From positions 1-35,460 of the forward strand of contig JAETPP010000011.1 of NCBI GenBank assembly GCA_021771115.1: a DNA stretch of 35,460 nucleotides, written 5' to 3'. The first letter of the stretch is position 1. Every line of letters begins with the position of its first letter. The DNA comes from Bacillota bacterium (GTDB taxonomy: Bacteria > Bacillota > Clostridia > Oscillospirales > Acutalibacteraceae). Shown piece by piece: positions 23,103 through 30,751 of the stretch. Both the position numbers and the translations under genes were made by a program. The notes under the pieces were generated by a model. The model had not been told where the DNA came from and searched no databases. It saw nothing but the letters and a program-made list of their open reading frames with translations.

Positions 23103-23137
23103 CTAACGACTAACATCTAACAACTAACGACTTATTC
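23103..23137. repeat. Heptanucleotide tandem array
   Basis: Units CTAACGA (23103), CTAACAT (23110), CTAACAA (23117), CTAACGA (23124), then CTTATTC. These are the complement of the TTAGTTG-type arrays elsewhere. It lies about 35 nt after the ribF stop. Confidence 0.75.
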
Positions 23138-23171
23138 AGTCATGACAGCTTGCCGTAACCGGTCAAGAGCG

Positions 23172-24086
23172 TTAGGGCAAGGGCGTCCGCGCCGTGATCT
23201 CTGCGGCCTGCACCGCGTTTTTCCGGATCTCGGCTTTCAGTTCCTCCAGGGAAGCAAATTTTTGCTCCGGGCGGATAAATTGCAGCAGGGAAAGCCGCAG
23301 CCTTTTTCCGTACAGGTCCCCGGACCAATCCGGGATCCAGGTTTCGGAAAGCACCCGGTCCGAACCCACGGTGGGCTTTACTCCGATATTGGTCACGCCA
23401 TAATACCAGGCGGCTTCTATCTGGATCCAGGAGGCGTACACGCCGAAGGGGGGAAGGACAAAGCCTTCCGGGATCGCCTGGTTTACAGTGGGAAAGCCCA
23501 GGCCGGTGCCGATATGGTTTCCGTGGACCACCTCGCCGGAAAAGCCAAAAGGACGCCCCAGCAGGTGGTTGGCCAGAGGGAGATCCCCAGCCTTGACTGC
23601 CGCCCGAATTCGGGTGGAGCTGATTTTTTCTCCGCTGTCCAGCACGGCGGGCAGGATGCAGAGCTCTATCCCTGCTTCCCTGCAAAGCCTTCGCAGGAGA
23701 GCCGCGTCTCCTTTCGCGCCTCTTCCGAAGCGGAAATCCTCTCCGCAGCACAGCCGGGCCGCTTTGCACCGCCCGACGAGGGTGTCCCAAAAAAATTCCT
23801 CCGCCGGGATATCCCGCACCTGGGAAAAGCAGAGAGAGTAAATCCTTCCCACGCCCTCCTTTTCCAGCAGCGCTTCCTTATCTTCCCGGGTGATCACCGC
23901 GGAGGCGCCGGAAGGGCTGCCCGAAAAGGTGAGCACCCCCGCGTGCTCTGCAAAAGGGGGCGCAAGGGCTGCCCGGATCACCGCCATATGGCCCCGGTGG
24001 AGCCCATCGAAGGCCCCCAGCGCCAAAGAGCAGGGGGTATTTTCCCGGATCTCTTTTATGTTTGTGATCGTGACCATTCTCACCAT
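23172..24086 (-). CDS. ribF: Bifunctional riboflavin kinase / FAD synthetase
   Basis: 304 residues. It makes FMN from riboflavin and ATP, then FAD. The N-terminal nucleotidyltransferase has GAFDGLHRGHMAVI (HxGH-type), CGEDFRFGRGAKGD and ISSTRIRAAVKAGDL. The C-terminal riboflavin kinase begins GRPFGFSGEVVHG, with LGFPTVN (PTxN motif), PPFGVYA, NIGVKPTVG, and SETWIPDWSGDLYG holding the catalytic Glu. Codons for M1 and M4 are both possible starts. Neither has a clear Shine-Dalgarno sequence, and heptamer repeats (units ending in GTTG) begin only a few nt upstream, in the 62-nt gap after truB. Last gene of the translation operon here. Confidence 0.92.
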   Translation of the reverse strand: MVRMVTITNIKEIRENTPCSLALGAFDGLHRGHMAVIRAALAPPFAEHAGVLTFSGSPSGASAVITREDKEALLEKEGVGRIYSLCFSQVRDIPAEEFFWDTLVGRCKAARLCCGEDFRFGRGAKGDAALLRRLCREAGIELCILPAVLDSGEKISSTRIRAAVKAGDLPLANHLLGRPFGFSGEVVHGNHIGTGLGFPTVNQAIPEGFVLPPFGVYASWIQIEAAWYYGVTNIGVKPTVGSDRVLSETWIPDWSGDLYGKRLRLSLLQFIRPEQKFASLEELKAEIRKNAVQAAEITARTPLP

Positions 24087-24088
24087 TC

Positions 24089-24118
24089 CAGTTGTTAGTT
24101 ATTCGTTGTTGGACAAGG
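24089..24118. repeat. Heptanucleotide array upstream of ribF
   Basis: CCAGTTG, TTAGTTA, TTCGTTG, then TTGGACAAGGGCG. It fills the truB-ribF gap and ends in the AAGGGCG junction shared with the other arrays. Confidence 0.6.
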
Positions 24119-24148
24119 GCGTTTTGTGCCTTGATCCGGTATCCGGGA

Positions 24149-25051
24149 TCAGCACAACAGCTTCAGAAACAGAAGCTCGCCTTGCCGGGGATCTGCCTTT
24201 GCCAGCCCCAAAAAGCGGCCTCCGGCCTCATACACACACAGCCGGTCTCCCTCCTGCAGGGCGGTGCGCGGCATTTTCAGCCGGTTCATGGAAAGGGAGC
24301 CGCCGTTGCAGAACCGCACGGCCTGGGCCGGGGTGACCGTTACCGCGGGGTATTCCTCAAACAGGCTTTCCGTGGAGCGCAGAACGCTTCCCAGGCTGCC
24401 GCCTTCCGCTCTTTTTTTCAGCTCCTCCAGAGGCAGTGCCTCCGTTTCTGAAAAGCCGCAGGCCCTGGTGCGCCGCAGGGAGGTCATGGTGCCGCAGGAG
24501 CCCGCCGCCCTGGCGATATCCTCAAGGAGCACCCGGATATAGGTACCCTTGGAGCAGACCGCCAGCAGCACGCCTTCCCGCTTTTCCCTGTCATATTCCA
24601 AAAGCTCCAGGCGGCTGATGGTGATCCGCCGGGGCTTTCTTTCCACCTCAATGCCTTTGCGGGCCAGTGTGTACAGCCGCTTTCCGCCGATGGAAACCGC
24701 GGAATACATGGGAGGGATCTGGCCGATCTCGCCCAGAAAGCCTTTCATGGCTGCTTTCAGTTCCTTTTCGGAAACAGGAGCGCTGTCCGTTTCCACTACG
24801 GCTCCTGTAATATCCCCGGTATCCCGGCGCTCTCCCAGGCGAAACCCCGCCCGGTATTCCTTCTCCGTATCCGGCAGCAGCTCCGCCGCCTTGGCCGCCC
24901 TTCCCAGCAGCAGAGGAAGCACCCCGGTGGCCATGGGGTCCAGAGTGCCGGTGTGGCCTATTTTCTTTTCATGGGTCAGCCCCCGCATGACCTGCACAGC
25001 GTCAAAGGAAGTAAAATCCGGAGGCTTGTCCAGTATGATCACTCCGTTCAT
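24149..25051 (-). CDS. truB: tRNA pseudouridine-55 synthase
   Basis: 300 residues. TruB makes pseudouridine at position 55 of the tRNA T-loop. The catalytic Asp38 is in GHTGTLDPMATGVLPLLLG. The other TruB marks are MNGVIILDKPPDFTSFDAV at the start, EKEYRAGFRLGERRDTGD, QIPPMYSAVSIGGKRLYTLAR, and CSKGTYIRVLLEDIA. The C-terminal part is a PUA-like domain. The start follows GCGGAGCGATCGCC. In most Bacillota truB follows nrnA directly; here 1,044 bp of repeats come in between. Confidence 0.94.
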   Translation of the reverse strand: MNGVIILDKPPDFTSFDAVQVMRGLTHEKKIGHTGTLDPMATGVLPLLLGRAAKAAELLPDTEKEYRAGFRLGERRDTGDITGAVVETDSAPVSEKELKAAMKGFLGEIGQIPPMYSAVSIGGKRLYTLARKGIEVERKPRRITISRLELLEYDREKREGVLLAVCSKGTYIRVLLEDIARAAGSCGTMTSLRRTRACGFSETEALPLEELKKRAEGGSLGSVLRSTESLFEEYPAVTVTPAQAVRFCNGGSLSMNRLKMPRTALQEGDRLCVYEAGGRFLGLAKADPRQGELLFLKLLC

Positions 25052-25068
25052 GGCGATCGCTCCGCTTG

Positions 25069-25145
25069 TTAGAATTTAGTTGTGAGTAGCTAGTTGTTAA
25101 AAAGGGCGTTTAGATGCTGGATTCTGGATTCTAGATGCTGGACGG
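25069..25145. repeat. Two adjoining heptanucleotide arrays
   Basis: Array 1: TTAGAAT (25069), TTAGTTG, TGAGTAG, CTAGTTG, TTAAAAA, ending in GGGCGTT. Array 2: TAGATGC (25111), TGGATTC, TGGATTC, TAGATGC, TGGACGG (to 25145). Two different seven-base families lie in register side by side, just upstream of truB on the minus strand. Confidence 0.8.
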
Positions 25146-25184
25146 TGGCGGCCTTGCTTTCGCAAGGCAATGAAGGAAGGGCAG

Positions 25185-25564
25185 TAAATTATTGTTTAGC
25201 GCTCTCTCTTGGCCCTCCTGAAAGGGGGGCTGTCACGGCGAAGCCGTGACTGGAGGGTTCTGTATGGCCAATGGGTAAACCACAGACTTTATGCGACCTT
25301 TAAGTGAGCTAGAACCCTTCCACCATGCAAAGCATGGTCCCCCGTCTCGCCTGTCGGCTCGGGTGCTGTGCCCCAGTGGGGCACGCCCAGCACCGACCGA
25401 AGCGAAAGCGTAGACCGGTTCGCGTCAACGGTCTCGCCTATCGGCTCGGTCGGGTCAGAACGGTCTCCACCGGAGACCTTCCCCCCACCGGGGCGTGCTC
25501 ACCCCTTTCAGGGGAGGCAAGAGCTTCAGCCTTTCTGTTAGCACGCTAAATTCCAATGTAGCGC
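25185..25564. repeat. Composite MITE-like repeat, family A copy 3
   Basis: TAAATTATTGTTTAGCG (25185-25201) to GCTAAATTCCAATGTAGCGC (25545-25564). The core at 25208-25521 has inverted CTTGGCCCTCCTGAAAGG termini and hairpin TCACGGCGAAGCCGTGA. It is longer than copies 1 and 2 because of extra GTCTCGCCTGTCGGCTC-type sequence inside. Confidence 0.75.
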
Positions 25565-25574
25565 TTAGTTAAAA

Positions 25575-25715
25575 AGTGACTTTGTAGGGCCCGACGTCCT
25601 CGGCGGGCCGCGGAAATACTGCAAGCTTCGGCGGACCGCCCGGAGGGCGTTGGTCTCCGGTGGAGACCGTCTAACGCCGACCGAACCGACAGGTGAGAAC
25701 GGTCCCTACGCCTAC
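25575..25715. repeat. Interspersed repeat family C, inverted copy
   Basis: Reverse-complement relative of 22577-22668 (GGGCCCGAC ... ACCGACAGGTGAGA), with additional short hairpins such as GTCTCCGGTGGAGAC inserted. The segment 25743-25855 repeats GTCTCGCCTGTCGGCTCGGG once more. Confidence 0.6.
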
Positions 25716-25859
25716 TCTCCGGCAAATTCCAATTTAGCGCACTGACTACCCGTCTCGCCTGTCGGCTCGGGTGCTGTGCCCCGGTGGGGCACGCCCAGCA
25801 CCGACCGAAGCGAAAGCGTAGACCAGTTCGCGTCAACGCTCCACTGGAGCGTGCTCACC

Positions 25860-25978
25860 TGTCATCCTGAGGAAAAAAGGCGCTTCGCGCCTTCTTGACG
25901 AAGGATCTCGCCCTTCCTTCCTGAGGAAAAGGGCAAAAGGACGAGATCCTTCACCGCCTGCGGCGGTTCAGGATGACA
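25860..25978. repeat. MITE-like repeat, family B copy 4
   Basis: Clean termini TGTCATCCTGA and TCAGGATGACA. Arm hairpins AAGGCGCTTCGCGCCTT and ACCGCCTGCGGCGGT are entirely different from each other, while GAAGGATCTCG / CGAGATCCTTC next to them is constant. Confidence 0.82.
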
Positions 25979-26026
25979 GGGAGGGGCGATTCAGAATGAC
26001 AGGGAAGTGTGTGCATCCATGCCTTT

Positions 26027-26068
26027 CATTATTCATTATTCATTATTCATTTTTCATTGCTCATTTTC
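26027..26068. repeat. Heptanucleotide array, CATTATT type
   Basis: CATTATT three times (26027-26047), then CATTTTT, CATTGCT, CATTTTC. It is followed shortly by CCCTAACGCCCTT, the complement of the common array junction. Confidence 0.85.
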
Positions 26069-26089
26069 CCTTGCCCTAACGCCCTTCTC

Positions 26090-26117
26090 CAGCATCTAGT
26101 ATCCAGCATCCAGAAGC
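26090..26117. repeat. Heptanucleotide array forming the 3' end of nrnA
   Basis: CAGCATC (26090), TAGTATC (26097), CAGCATC (26104), CAGAAGC (26111). Read on the minus strand it encodes the last residues and the TAG stop of nrnA. Confidence 0.75.
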
Positions 26118-27055
26118 TCTTCTTCGCTGGCCGCTTTCATTTTTTCCGCCGCTTCCTCCAGGGAAATGCCGGAAAAGGAGCAGCCCGCCGCACCGGTATG
26201 GCCGCCGCCGCCGAACTTTGCGCACAGCGCCGCGGCGTCCGCCGGAGGATTGGCCCGGACGGACACCTTGACCGTGCCGTCTTCTTTTTCTTTTACGGTA
26301 ATGCCGAACAGCACGCCCTTAACCTGCCGGGGCAGGGCTGCCACACCGTCCAGGTCGCTGTCCTTCACGCCGGTTTTTTCCAAAATGGAGCGGGGCACCC
26401 GAAGCATGGCGCATTTCCCATCGCAGAAAAACTCCAGGCCGTTCAGGATCAGCCGCTCCGCTTCCAGCTGGGCGCGGGTCTTGCTTTCCCACATGACCCG
26501 GTTGATTTCCGCCCCGTCCGCCCCCGCTTCCAAGGCTTCCGCCGCGATGCGGTAGCTGCGGGGCGTGGCGTTGCGATAGCGCAGACACCCGGTATCCGTG
26601 CTGATGCCGGTATAAACGCAGTCCGCCATGGCCTTGTCCGGTTTTACGCCCAGCTCCTGTAAGAGCAGCCAGATCATTTCCGCCGTGGCGCCGCTTTCCG
26701 GTTCGATCCAGCGGCGCTCCGCAAAAACCTTGTGGGTGCCGTGGTGGTCGATGGCAAGCTCGATCTTCCCCTCATATTCCCCTTTCAGGGAACCCAAAAG
26801 GGAAAGATCCGCCACATCCACTGTCAATATGTGCTCGGGAGAAAAGCCGCCTAGGGGGATCCCCTGAAACAGGTAGGTAAATTTCTCCGGGATCTCGTCC
26901 GCGCAGCGGAAATCCACCTGCTTATGGAGGGAAACAAGCCCCCGCATCAGGGCGCAGGCGGAGCCCAGAGTATCTCCGTCCGGAGAGGCATGGCTCAGGA
27001 TCAGAATACGGTCCCAGCCCCGCAGAAGGGCCGCGGTCTGTGCGCAGTCCATCAT
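26096..27055 (-). CDS. nrnA: DHH-family bifunctional oligoribonuclease / pAp phosphatase (NrnA type)
   Basis: 319 residues. It degrades nano-RNA and removes the 3'-phosphate of pAp. Metal-site motifs are in order: LSHASPDGDTLGSA (Asp26, Asp28), TVDVADLSLLG, AIDHHGTH (DHH), and VYTGISTDTGCLRY. The C-terminal DHHA1 domain has GGGGHTGAAGCSF. The start ATG overlaps the rbfA stop (ATGA), so the two are translationally coupled. The C-terminal tail LLDAGY and the stop codon are encoded by heptamer repeat units, so the original end was probably replaced or extended by the repeat. Confidence 0.92.
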   Translation of the reverse strand: MMDCAQTAALLRGWDRILILSHASPDGDTLGSACALMRGLVSLHKQVDFRCADEIPEKFTYLFQGIPLGGFSPEHILTVDVADLSLLGSLKGEYEGKIELAIDHHGTHKVFAERRWIEPESGATAEMIWLLLQELGVKPDKAMADCVYTGISTDTGCLRYRNATPRSYRIAAEALEAGADGAEINRVMWESKTRAQLEAERLILNGLEFFCDGKCAMLRVPRSILEKTGVKDSDLDGVAALPRQVKGVLFGITVKEKEDGTVKVSVRANPPADAAALCAKFGGGGHTGAAGCSFSGISLEEAAEKMKAASEEELLDAGY

Positions 27056-27438
27056 AGGGTGTCCCCTTCTTCTTCCGAAGCCTCTTCCTCCGTGGGAAGC
27101 TCCAGGTCGTTTAAGATGCGGGAAATATGAGCGCCGTACTCAATGGAATCGGTAGGCTTGAAGATCAGCTCCGGCACATGGCGCAGAGTAAGCCGCCTGC
27201 CCAGCTCCCGGCGGATATAGCCCGCCGCAGACCGGAGCCCCTTTACCGCCGTTTTGGTCTGCTCCATTCCCTCCATGGTGCTCACGTACACCGTGCAGTA
27301 GGAAAGGTCGTTTGTGACCTCCACCCGCACGATGCTCAGAAAGCAGTCCTTCACCCGGGGATCCTTCACCTCCCGCAAAATAGCGGAAAGCTCCCGCTTC
27401 ACGTCCTCTGTTACACGATCTATCTTATAGCTCGGCAT
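27052..27438 (-). CDS. rbfA: 30S ribosome-binding factor A
   Basis: 128 residues, the family's usual size. RbfA assists late 30S subunit assembly and 16S 5'-end maturation. The KH-like fold shows RVTEDVKRELSAILREVKDPRV, then VEVTNDLSYCTVYVSTM, AAGYIRRELGRRLTLRHVPELIFKPT cut by family-typical spacing, and the DSIEYGAHISRIL end. An acidic tail EEEASEEEGD follows. The start follows CCGGAGGTGACCGAAAA. Heptamer repeats (27460-27487) sit directly upstream of this site. The gene is 258 nt after infB with a terminator between them. Confidence 0.95.
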   Translation of the reverse strand: MPSYKIDRVTEDVKRELSAILREVKDPRVKDCFLSIVRVEVTNDLSYCTVYVSTMEGMEQTKTAVKGLRSAAGYIRRELGRRLTLRHVPELIFKPTDSIEYGAHISRILNDLELPTEEEASEEEGDTL

Positions 27439-27459
27439 TTTTCGGTCACCTCCGGATAC

Positions 27460-27487
27460 TAGATTTTAGATGCTGGATACTGGATAA
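27460..27487. repeat. Heptanucleotide array upstream of rbfA
   Basis: TAGATTT (27460), TAGATGC, TGGATAC, TGGATAA (to 27487). Same family as the arrays at 326-345, 25111-25145 and, inverted, 26090-26117. Confidence 0.75.
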
Positions 27488-27530
27488 AAGAGCCATCGTC
27501 TATGCGGTAGTGTACCCCAGAGACTATGAA

Positions 27531-27568
27531 AAAGAATGTTCGGCAACCTTTGCCGAACGTTCTTTTTC
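27531..27568. terminator. Bidirectional terminator between infB and rbfA
   Basis: GTTCGGCA (27538-27545) pairs with TGCCGAAC (27551-27558), flanked by AAAAAGAA and TTCTTTTT. On the minus strand it follows infB and would reduce read-through into rbfA. Confidence 0.8.
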
Positions 27569-27698
27569 CGTCCAGTTTGTGAATTTTAGAACACCAATGG
27601 CCATAGAACAGTGTCCCCGTGAGGAACTGAAAAAAATATGGTTTTGCAACGCAAAATCACAGCTTTTCAAGCTGGGAAATATTTTTTCCGTCCAGTTT
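27563..27698. repeat. Direct repeat pair at the infB 3' end
   Basis: TTTTTCCGTCCAGTTT occurs at 27563-27578 and 27683-27698, 120 bp apart. The second copy overlaps the infB stop codon. A CAGCTTGAAAAGCTG hairpin lies between. Confidence 0.6.
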
Positions 27699-30060
27699 AA
27701 TCTCTATATTCTTCCATTTCGTAGGCTTCCAAAACATCGCCCTGCTTGATATCGGAGAATTTTTCCAGGGTAATGCCGCAGTCGTAGCCGTCGGCCACCT
27801 CCCGCACATCGTCCTTAAAACGGCGCAGGGAGGCGATTTTATCGTCCGCCACAATGATGCCGTCGCGCACTACACGCACCAAAGCGCTGCGGGTGATCTT
27901 ACCGGAGGTCACATGGCCGCCGATGACAATGCCCACGTTGGAGATCTTATAGGTCTCCCGGCACTCGGCCTTGCCCAGGGCGATCTCCCGGTACTTGGGC
28001 GCCAGCATGCCCTTCATGGCGGACTCGATCTCCTCGATGCAGTCATAGATAATGCGGTACAGCCGCAGATCCACACCGTCCCGCTTGGCGTTTTCCTCCG
28101 CCACCGGATCGGGCCGCACATTGAAGCCCACCACAATGGCGTTGGAGGCGTTTGCCAGCATCACGTCGCTTTCGTTGATAGCGCCTACCGCGCCGTGGAT
28201 GATATTGACGCGCACCTCTTCATTGGTCAGCTTCTCCAGGGACTGGCGCACCGCCTCCACAGAGCCCTGCACATCGCCCTTGACGATGATCTTCAGCTCC
28301 TTCATGTCCCCTTCCTTCATCTGGTCGAACAGGTTATCCAGCGTCACCTTGGTCTGAGACCGGAAGGCCTCTTCCTTCTGCTCGGTCAGGCGCTGCTCCA
28401 CCAGCTCTCTGGCCAGGCGCTCATCGGAAACGGCGTTGAAAATATCGCCGCCCACAGGCACGTCGCCCAGGCCCGTGATCTCCACAGGCACAGAGGGACC
28501 TGCTTCCGTTACCTTTCTGCCCTTATCGTCCATCATGGAGCGGACACGGCCCACCGTGGTGCCTGCCACGATAATATCTCCGGCATGGAGGGTGCCGTTC
28601 TGCACCAGAACCGTGGCGATGGGGCCCATGCCCTTATCCAGGCGGGCTTCCACCACGGTGCCCTTCCCGGCTCTTTCGGGATTGGCCTTCAGTTCCATCA
28701 TATCGGCAGTGAGAATGATCATTTCCAGCAGGTCATTGATGCCTTCCTTGGTATGGGCGGAAACGGGGATGCAGGGGGTTTCTCCGCCCCAGTCCTCCGG
28801 CACCAGACCGTGCTCGGTGAGCTGCTCCTTCACCCGCTCGGGGTTTGCGCCTACCTTATCCATTTTATTGATGGCAACAATAATGGAGACTCCCGCCGCC
28901 TTGGCATGGTTGATGGCCTCCACTGTCTGAGGCATAATGCCGTCGTCCGCAGCCACGACCAGCACGGCGATATCCGTGACCTGGGCGCCTCTGGCCCGCA
29001 TGGTGGTAAAGGCGGCGTGGCCGGGGGTATCCAGGAAGGTCACGTCCCGGTCGCCCACTTTTACCCGATAAGCACCGATATGCTGGGTGATGCCGCCGGC
29101 TTCTCCTTCAGTCACGTTGGAATGGCGGATCACATCCAGAATAGAGGTCTTGCCGTGGTCTACGTGGCCCATAACAACCACAACGGGCGCTCTTCCCACC
29201 AGGTTGGCCTCATCGTCCTCGCTGTCGTCGATGATCCGCTCTTCGATGGTGACGACCACTTCTTTTTCCACTCTGGCGTGGAACTCATCGGCCACCAGCA
29301 CGGCGGTATCGAAATCGATGGTATCATTGATGGTGGCAAACACGCCCAGAGCCATCAGCTTTTTGATGACCTCGGGGGCCGTTACCTTCAGCCGCAGGGC
29401 AAATTCGCCCACGGTGATCTCCTCCGGCACCTCGATGGTGATGTGCTTCGCCTTCCGCTCCTGGGCGATACGCCGCAGCCTTTCGGCCTCCGTCTCCCGC
29501 TTGCCTCTGCGCTGCTGGCCCCTGCGCTGCTGGTTGCGGCTCATGAACTTCTGCTTTGTGACCACATTGTCGGTTTTTACCTTCTGGTCGGCCAGGCGGT
29601 CATATTTTTCATTGTAGCGGTCGATATTCACATTGGAGGAACGGGTATCGATGACCCTGCGCACCGGCTGGGTATGCTCCACCACCGGGGCGGGCTTCTC
29701 CTGGGGCTTGGGCTTTTCCTGAGAAGCGGGCTTCTCGGGGGCCTTTTCCTTCTGCTTTGCCGCAGGGGCTTTTTTCTCCGCCGGGGCGCTCTCCTTCGGG
29801 GCGGGCTTTTCCGGCTCTTCGGAAACCGGCTCCGCCTCCACGGTGATCTCCGGCTGCTCCCTCTCCGCGAAATAGGCGTCCAGCGTTTCCAGATTTCTTT
29901 TCTGGGTAAAGGTTTCGAACACCACGTCCAATTCCTCTTCCGTCAGCACGGTCATATATTTTTTCGGCTCTGTAAAATATTCCGCCAGGGTGTCGATCAC
30001 CTCTTTGTTGGGAATATCCAGGTCCTTGGCGACTTCCCGCACTCTGTATTTAATCATCAT
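27697..30060 (-). CDS. infB: Translation initiation factor IF-2
   Basis: 787 residues from ATG 30060, preceded by AAGGAGGAACGACCTT. IF-2 is the GTPase that brings fMet-tRNA to the 30S subunit. Residues 1-60 are an IF2_N domain ([19 protein letters not shown]). A Glu/Pro/Lys/Ala-rich linker follows to about 150, then an Arg-rich stretch ([19 protein letters not shown]) and a second IF2_N-like module. The G domain begins near 296 with [12 protein letters not shown] (G1), [11 protein letters not shown] (G3), NKMDKV (G4) and SAHTKEG (G5). Domains II-IV end in EYRD. The start overlaps the ylxQ end by 11 nt. Confidence 0.96.
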   Translation of the reverse strand: MMIKYRVREVAKDLDIPNKEVIDTLAEYFTEPKKYMTVLTEEELDVVFETFTQKRNLETLDAYFAEREQPEITVEAEPVSEEPEKPAPKESAPAEKKAPAAKQKEKAPEKPASQEKPKPQEKPAPVVEHTQPVRRVIDTRSSNVNIDRYNEKYDRLADQKVKTDNVVTKQKFMSRNQQRRGQQRRGKRETEAERLRRIAQERKAKHITIEVPEEITVGEFALRLKVTAPEVIKKLMALGVFATINDTIDFDTAVLVADEFHARVEKEVVVTIEERIIDDSEDDEANLVGRAPVVVVMGHVDHGKTSILDVIRHSNVTEGEAGGITQHIGAYRVKVGDRDVTFLDTPGHAAFTTMRARGAQVTDIAVLVVAADDGIMPQTVEAINHAKAAGVSIIVAINKMDKVGANPERVKEQLTEHGLVPEDWGGETPCIPVSAHTKEGINDLLEMIILTADMMELKANPERAGKGTVVEARLDKGMGPIATVLVQNGTLHAGDIIVAGTTVGRVRSMMDDKGRKVTEAGPSVPVEITGLGDVPVGGDIFNAVSDERLARELVEQRLTEQKEEAFRSQTKVTLDNLFDQMKEGDMKELKIIVKGDVQGSVEAVRQSLEKLTNEEVRVNIIHGAVGAINESDVMLANASNAIVVGFNVRPDPVAEENAKRDGVDLRLYRIIYDCIEEIESAMKGMLAPKYREIALGKAECRETYKISNVGIVIGGHVTSGKITRSALVRVVRDGIIVADDKIASLRRFKDDVREVADGYDCGITLEKFSDIKQGDVLEAYEMEEYRD

Positions 30061-30391
30061 AAGGTCGTTCCTCCTTCTCTTGTAGCCCTTGTTCCATCGC
30101 GTTTTGCAGCGCCTCGGCAAAGCCCGGCTCCGTTACCGCCAGTACCCCGGCTCTTTTGATGCCGCAGGCTCTGCCCGTTTCCGCCATATCGGTTTTCAGC
30201 CGCAGGACGGGCACGCCTGCCCGTTCCCCTTCGTAGCGTAAATTTTTAAAGGTTTTTTCCGAAATATCCCCCGCCGCCAAAAGCAGCCGGGCCTTTTTGT
30301 TTCTGGCGGCGGAAGCGGCGGCGTCAAAGCCCAGCTCCAGCTTTCCGGCCCGCCGGGCCAGCCCCAAAAGGGACATCTCTTTATGTTCCAT
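30050..30391 (-). CDS. ylxQ: L7Ae-family RNA-binding protein YlxQ
   Basis: 113 residues. The L7Ae/L30e fold is seen in [57 protein letters not shown] and [17 protein letters not shown]. Such proteins bind kink-turn RNA; the role of YlxQ itself is not settled. The start [10 protein letters not shown] overlaps the ylxR end by 11 nt, and the gene overlaps infB at its 3' end, as in the standard nusA-ylxR-ylxQ-infB block. Confidence 0.9.
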   Translation of the reverse strand: MEHKEMSLLGLARRAGKLELGFDAAASAARNKKARLLLAAGDISEKTFKNLRYEGERAGVPVLRLKTDMAETGRACGIKRAGVLAVTEPGFAEALQNAMEQGLQEKEERPYDD

Positions 30392-30683
30392 TTTGCCCGA
30401 TCTCCTCCTCCATCTGCGCATAGACCTCATCGGAGATCCTGCAGGAAAAGGCTCTTTCCAGCCGCCGGGCTTTTCTGGCCGCCCGCAGGCATTCCGGGTT
30501 CCTGCAAAGGTAGGCGCCCCGGCCCGGCTTTTTTCCCGTGAGATCCAGGGAAATTTCCGGCGGCAGAGGGTTCCCGGCCTCATCCTGCTTTTCCGGGGCC
30601 TTCACCACCCGCACCAGCTCCTTTTTCGGCTTCATTTCACCGCAGCCGGTACACATGCGCAAAGGTATTTTCTTAGGGCGCAT
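30381..30683 (-). CDS. ylxR: YlxR (DUF448) RNA-binding protein, RnpM type
   Basis: 100 residues. The DUF448 motif RMCTGCGEMKPKKELVRVV is followed by DLTGKKPGRGAYLCRNPECL, with the GRGAYxC core and further cysteines, then a basic helix (RAARKARRLERAF). Members of this family bind RNA, and a role in modulating RNase P has been proposed for Bacillota. The start MRPKKIPLR follows AAAGGGAGGGATC. It lies between nusA and ylxQ as expected. Confidence 0.93.
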   Translation of the reverse strand: MRPKKIPLRMCTGCGEMKPKKELVRVVKAPEKQDEAGNPLPPEISLDLTGKKPGRGAYLCRNPECLRAARKARRLERAFSCRISDEVYAQMEEEIGQNGT

Positions 30684-30751
30684 GAATGATCCCTCCCTTT
30701 CTTCCGGAACCTGTTAAAACAGCTTCCCGGCCTGACCTGGCGGCAGTTCTC

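Noticed and set aside
25325-25836. Small Arg-rich reading frames in the 25-26 kb repeats
   Set aside because: They lie entirely within repeats, have no ribosome site and their translations differ between repeat copies.
27913-30159. Plus-strand reading frame of 748 codons opposite infB
   Set aside because: Antisense shadow of infB; the translation is low in lysine, rich in His/Leu/Gly and matches no family.
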